Part shown: one piece after another, positions 7,664-11,277 of the stretch
Position numbering within the stretch: the stretch's first letter is position 1
Layout: each line of letters starts with the position of its first letter
Translations under genes and position numbers: made by a program
Notes under the pieces: generated by a model
What the model saw: the letters and a program-made list of their open reading frames with translations, nothing else
Databases searched by the model: none
What the model was told of the DNA's origin: nothing
Assembly (NCBI GenBank): GCA_028870615.1
Contig: JAGWPH010000202.1
Span: 1-11,277 of the forward strand
DNA: 11,277 nt
Direction of reading: 5' to 3'
Source of the DNA: Betaproteobacteria bacterium
GTDB lineage: Bacteria; Pseudomonadota; Gammaproteobacteria; Burkholderiales; Ferrovaceae

Positions 7664-8707
7664 ATGTCACTGTCATGCATTCTGCGTCGATTGGCTGCTA
7701 CCGCCCTGACGCTTGCCGCCCTGAGCCAAGCCCATGCGTTGGATATCACGGGCGCCGGCGCCACCTTTCCCTACCCTGTCTATGCCAAGTGGGCCGAAGC
7801 CTACAAGGCCGCCTCCGGCAACGGCCTCAATTACCAGTCCATTGGCTCGGGCGGGGGCATCAAGCAAATCAAGGCCAAAACCGTGGATTTCGGGGCGACT
7901 GACAAACCGCTGACCAAGGAGGAGCTGGACCGCGATAACCTGGTGCAATGGCCCATGGTGATCGGTGGCGTGGTTCCGGTCATCAATCTGGAAGGCATCA
8001 GGGCGGGGCAGCTCAGGCTGTCCGGCACTGTCCTGGCCGACATCTATCTGGGCAAGATCAAAAAGTGGAATGATCCGGCGATTGTCGAGCTCAATAAAGG
8101 GTTGATGCTGCCCAACCAGGATATCCTGGTGGTGGCTCGTTCCGACGGTTCCGGAACCACCTTCATTTTCACCAACTACCTGACCAAGGTCAGCAGCGAA
8201 TGGAAATCCAGGGTCGGCAGCGACACGGCTGTCAAATGGCCCATTGGGATCAATGGCAAGGGTAACGAAGGCGTGGCCTCCTATGTGCGCCAGCAGGCAG
8301 GATCCATCGGCTATGTGGAATACGCCTACGCCTTGCAGAACAAGATGACCCATGTCCAGATGAAAAACCGCGAGGGACAATTCGTCGCCCCTGACGAAAA
8401 ATCCTTCAGTGCGGCGGCGGCCAATGGCAACTGGAAACCGGAGGCCGGGTTTTATGAAATCCTGACCGAGGAACCAGGTAAAGCCAGTTGGCCAATTACC
8501 GGGGCCACGTTCATCCTGATGCAAAAAGTGCAGGATAAGCCCGAAAGTGCCAAAGTGGCGCTCAATTTCTTCGATTGGGCCTACAAAAACGGGGGGAAGG
8601 TGGCCTTGACCCTGGACTATATCCCCATGCCCGAAAGCGTCGTCAGGCTGGTGGAAGGAGAATGGAAGCGGGCCCTCAAGGATAAGGCAGGCAAGCCGGT
8701 ATTCTGA
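7664..8707 (+). CDS. pstS: Periplasmic phosphate-binding protein PstS
   Basis: A 347-residue precursor of the high-affinity phosphate receptor that feeds the PstCAB importer. Residues 1-25 look like a Sec signal peptide: Arg8-Arg9, a hydrophobic core, then AHA before Leu26. Phosphate-binding loops of the family are visible: GAGATFPYP (30-38), SIGSGGG (59-65), DFGATDKPL (75-83) and [10 protein letters not shown] (158-167). I chose the ATG at 7664 because GGAGAG lies at 7653-7658 and the signal peptide begins there. A TTG at 7631 in the same frame would add 11 non-signal residues. It is the first gene of the pst operon, downstream of a Pho box, and pstC follows after 26 bases. Confidence 0.97.
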   Translation: MSLSCILRRLAATALTLAALSQAHALDITGAGATFPYPVYAKWAEAYKAASGNGLNYQSIGSGGGIKQIKAKTVDFGATDKPLTKEELDRDNLVQWPMVIGGVVPVINLEGIRAGQLRLSGTVLADIYLGKIKKWNDPAIVELNKGLMLPNQDILVVARSDGSGTTFIFTNYLTKVSSEWKSRVGSDTAVKWPIGINGKGNEGVASYVRQQAGSIGYVEYAYALQNKMTHVQMKNREGQFVAPDEKSFSAAAANGNWKPEAGFYEILTEEPGKASWPITGATFILMQKVQDKPESAKVALNFFDWAYKNGGKVALTLDYIPMPESVVRLVEGEWKRALKDKAGKPVF

Positions 8708-8733
8708 TTCCCCCTTTCATTTGTGGAGTCAAC

Positions 8734-9768
8734 ATGGGAACGGTTATCATCCCGTTCTCAGGTCATAAGAGCGCCATGAATCCTTCGCATTTTCCGAACG
8801 AACCGCATGCTTTGGCAAGACGCTCCCCACGGCAGCGTTTGTACCAATTTGGCGATGTTCTGTTCGAAAACCTCACCCGCGGGTTCGCTTTTCTTGTTCT
8901 GGGAACCATAGTGGCCATCCTTGTTTCGCTGGTGGTGACCAGCTTGCCCTCGATCAAAGCGTTTGGCTTCGGTTTTTTGCTGTCGGATGACTGGGACCCT
9001 GTCCGCGAACAGTTCGGCGCCCTGGTCCCCATCTACGGCACGCTGGTCAGCTCTTTCATTGCCATGTTGATTGCATTGCCCATCAGTTTTGGGATTGCCA
9101 TCTTTCTCACTGAAATGTCCCCGGCCTGGCTCAAGCGCCCCCTGGGGACGGCCATTGAGCTTCTGGCCGCCATTCCCAGCATCATCTACGGCATGTGGGG
9201 TTTGTTTGTTTTTACCCCGGTGTTTTCCAAAACCGTAGAACCGTTGCTGATCGCCACACTGGGTCAGATCCCTGGTGTGGGTGCCTTATTCCACGGGCCG
9301 CCCATGGGCATCGGGATGCTGACTGCGGGGATGATCCTGGCCATTATGATCATTCCGTTTATTTCCTCCGTGATGCGTGATGTCTTTGAACTGGTCCCGG
9401 CGGTCTTGAAAGAGTCGGCCTATGGGCTTGGTGCGACCACCTGGGAGGTGATTTGGAAAGTGGTGCTGCCCTATACGCGCACCGGTGTGGTGGGCGGTGT
9501 CATGTTGGGATTGGGACGGGCTCTGGGCGAGACGATGGCGGTAACCTTTGTGATTGGCAACGCCCAGCGGCTGAGCGTCTCGTTATTGGCGCCAGGAAAC
9601 AGTATCGCTTCTTCACTGGCCAATGAATTTGCCGAGGCGGTGGGTGACCTGTACACCTCGTCCCTGATTGAACTGGGATTGATTCTGTTCCTGATTACAA
9701 CGGTGGTTCTGGCGATCGCTAAATTGATGCTGCTGCGCCTGGGACGACTGGAAGGGACGAGGAGCTGA
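8734..9768 (+). CDS. pstC: Phosphate ABC transporter permease PstC
   Basis: A 344-residue inner-membrane permease that forms the phosphate channel with PstA. There are about six hydrophobic segments (near residues 49-71, 98-126, 138-162, 192-212, 250-275 and 310-333). The EAA-type loop that docks on PstB is at about 227-254 ([20 protein letters not shown]). The periplasmic [20 protein letters not shown] segment (84-103) is typical of PstC. GGAG at 8725-8728 supports the ATG at 8734. A second in-frame ATG at 8776 is possible, and the extra N-terminal 14 residues carry no recognisable feature. The N-terminal extension makes it slightly longer than E. coli PstC (319). pstA follows 3 bases after the stop. 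Confidence 0.96.
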   Translation: MGTVIIPFSGHKSAMNPSHFPNEPHALARRSPRQRLYQFGDVLFENLTRGFAFLVLGTIVAILVSLVVTSLPSIKAFGFGFLLSDDWDPVREQFGALVPIYGTLVSSFIAMLIALPISFGIAIFLTEMSPAWLKRPLGTAIELLAAIPSIIYGMWGLFVFTPVFSKTVEPLLIATLGQIPGVGALFHGPPMGIGMLTAGMILAIMIIPFISSVMRDVFELVPAVLKESAYGLGATTWEVIWKVVLPYTRTGVVGGVMLGLGRALGETMAVTFVIGNAQRLSVSLLAPGNSIASSLANEFAEAVGDLYTSSLIELGLILFLITTVVLAIAKLMLLRLGRLEGTRS

Positions 9769-9771
9769 CAG

Positions 9772-10632
9772 ATGCACCACGCCACAGTGGCTGCCAAACG
9801 GGTTTATCGCGCGCGTCGGCGCCGCAATGCCCTAAACATGAGCATGTCGGTACTGGGAATGTGCTTTGGATTGTTCTGGCTGGCCTGGATCATGATCACG
9901 CTGTTCGGCTATGGCTTTGAAGCGCTGAATTGGCAATTATTATCGCAGCCCACACCGCCTCCAGGCAGCGATGGAGGACTGTCCAATGCCATTATGGGCA
10001 GTGTCATGATGGCCGGTACCGCCACGCTGATCGGTACCCCGGTAGGTGTTTTGGCGGGCACCTACCTGGCGGAATATGGACATCGGGGATGGCTTGCCCC
10101 GGCTACGCGTTTTGTCAACGACATTTTGCTAAGCGCGCCATCAATCGTGCTGGGGCTCTTCGTTTACACGGTTTATGTTGCCAGGATGGGACATTTTTCC
10201 GGGCTGGCCGGAGCGCTGGCATTGTCGTTGATTGTTATTCCGGTGGTCGTGCGGACCACGGATGACATGCTCAAGCTGGTGCCGGACAGCCTGCGCGAAG
10301 CGGCCATTGCCCTTGGGGCTCCCAAATGGAAAATGATTGCGATGGTGTCCTATCGGGCGGCGCGCACAGGGATCGCCACGGGAGTGCTTCTGGCAGTGGC
10401 CCGAATCAGTGGCGAAACGGCACCGCTGTTATTCACGGCGCTCAACAACCAGTTTATGTCCCACGACATGAACGCGCCGATGGCCAACCTTCCGGTGGTC
10501 ATTTTCCAGTTTGCCATGAGTCCATACGATGATTGGCACAGGATTGCATGGGGAGGCGCCATCCTGATCACCCTGAGCGTTTTAGGGATCAACATCCTGG
10601 CGCGCGTGTTGTTTCGACAAAATAATTCCTGA
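9772..10632 (+). CDS. pstA: Phosphate ABC transporter permease PstA
   Basis: A 286-residue inner-membrane permease, partner of PstC. It has a basic N-terminus ([10 protein letters not shown], residues 10-19) followed by about six hydrophobic segments (near 22-46, 72-99, 116-138, 143-161, 199-213 and 258-279). The EAA loop, [20 protein letters not shown], is at 175-194. [11 protein letters not shown] (213-223) is a PstA hallmark. AGGAG at 9760-9764, within the end of pstC, gives a well-placed ribosome site for the ATG at 9772. Only 3 bases separate it from pstC, consistent with equal production of the two channel halves. Confidence 0.96.
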   Translation: MHHATVAAKRVYRARRRRNALNMSMSVLGMCFGLFWLAWIMITLFGYGFEALNWQLLSQPTPPPGSDGGLSNAIMGSVMMAGTATLIGTPVGVLAGTYLAEYGHRGWLAPATRFVNDILLSAPSIVLGLFVYTVYVARMGHFSGLAGALALSLIVIPVVVRTTDDMLKLVPDSLREAAIALGAPKWKMIAMVSYRAARTGIATGVLLAVARISGETAPLLFTALNNQFMSHDMNAPMANLPVVIFQFAMSPYDDWHRIAWGGAILITLSVLGINILARVLFRQNNS

Positions 10633-10655
10633 GGCCGTTGCCAGAGACCAACACC

Positions 10656-11277
10656 ATGAGCGCCAGGCACCTACCGTCCGACCAGAATCTGCGCATTTCC
10701 ATCCGCGACCTCAATTTCTATTATGGAAAATTTCACGCCATTAAAAATGTGTCCATGGATATCCAGTCCAACAAGGTGACTGCTTTCATCGGCCCATCGG
10801 GGTGTGGCAAATCCACGCTATTGCGCACATTCAACCGCCTTCACGAGCTCTATCCGCAAAATCGGGCCACTGGCCAGATTCTCCTGGACGGACGCAATGT
10901 GCTCGACAGCAAAGTGGACCCCACCCTGTTGCGCGCTCGCGTCGGAATGGTTTTTCAGAAACCGACACCGTTTCCCATGTCCATTTACGACAATATTGCT
11001 TTTGGGGTGAAGTTATACGAGCGCCTTAGTGCCAGCCGGATGGATGAACGCGTGGAGTGGGCCTTGACCAAGGCAGCCTTGTGGAATGAGGTCAAGGACA
11101 AGCTCAACCAGAGTGGCAATGGACTTTCGGGCGGACAACAGCAGCGCTTGTGCATTGCGCGGTGTATTGCGATCAAACCTGAAGTCATTCTGCTGGACGA
11201 ACCTTGTTCGGCACTCGATCCCATTTCTACCGCGCACATCGAAGAGCTGGTGCATGATATGAAATCTGATTACACCG
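10656..11277 (+). CDS. pstB: Phosphate ABC transporter ATPase PstB (5' part)
   Basis: The frame is open from the ATG at 10656 to the window edge (207 codons), and the C-terminus lies outside. It is the ATPase that powers phosphate import through PstCA. It begins with [14 protein letters not shown], typical of PstB. Walker [10 protein letters not shown] is at residues 46-54. The Q-loop region is [17 protein letters not shown]. The signature [13 protein letters not shown] starts at 157. Walker B VILLDE (177-182) ends in the catalytic Glu182 and is followed by the D-loop SALDP. All nucleotide-binding elements visible are intact. The gap from pstA is 23 bases and the ribosome site is weak (AGAGA near 10643). 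phoU would be the usual next gene, but it is not visible. Confidence 0.97.
   Translation, partial: MSARHLPSDQNLRISIRDLNFYYGKFHAIKNVSMDIQSNKVTAFIGPSGCGKSTLLRTFNRLHELYPQNRATGQILLDGRNVLDSKVDPTLLRARVGMVFQKPTPFPMSIYDNIAFGVKLYERLSASRMDERVEWALTKAALWNEVKDKLNQSGNGLSGGQQQRLCIARCIAIKPEVILLDEPCSALDPISTAHIEELVHDMKSDYT

Noticed and set aside
7670..7676. CTGTCAT, a perfect PhoB half-site, at the start of pstS
   Set aside because: It is inside the coding start, after the ribosome site, with no partner 11 bases away; most likely chance.

Overview
The window is about 11.3 kb of proteobacterial chromosome carrying only core-metabolism and phosphate genes. It looks betaproteobacterial. The order ftsH-folP-glmM is shared by beta- and gammaproteobacteria, and having ppk, ppx and a pst operon next to it is more typical of betaproteobacteria. 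This assignment is inferred from gene order and protein resemblance. Base composition looks uniform and moderately GC-rich by eye. I see no mobile element, tRNA, rRNA, CRISPR array or sign of recent transfer.

Layout. (1) Positions 1-3317, plus strand: the 3' part of ftsH (membrane AAA+ zinc protease), a hairpin terminator with a GCAA loop, folP (dihydropteroate synthase) and glmM (phosphoglucosamine mutase). folP and glmM overlap by four bases. (2) Positions 3310-5849, minus strand: ppk1 (polyphosphate kinase) followed by a sixA-like histidine phosphatase. The sixA reading frame touches the ppk1 stop, and the sixA 3' end overlaps the glmM 3' end. (3) Positions 5850-6059: a divergent intergenic region of about 210 bases with three PhoB-type half-sites at 11-base spacing and, nearer ppx, a small hairpin followed by eight T. 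(4) Positions 6060-7562, plus strand: ppx (exopolyphosphatase). (5) Positions 7574-11277, plus strand: a Pho box (two identical 7-mers, 4-base spacer), then pstS, pstC, pstA and pstB, the last cut by the window edge. These encode the high-affinity phosphate ABC importer.

How the genes fit together. PstSCAB imports phosphate, PPK1 stores phosphate as polyphosphate from ATP, and Ppx releases it again. Pho-box-like repeats lie before both pstS and ppx, in the ppk-ppx gap. This suggests one PhoB-dependent response couples uptake with the polyphosphate cycle. phoU, phoB and phoR are not in view and may lie beyond the right edge.

I found no wholly new system. The points most worth checking are the triple half-site array between ppk and ppx, the possible hairpin in the ppx leader, and the tight coupling of a phosphohistidine phosphatase to PPK1, an enzyme that works through a phosphohistidine intermediate.
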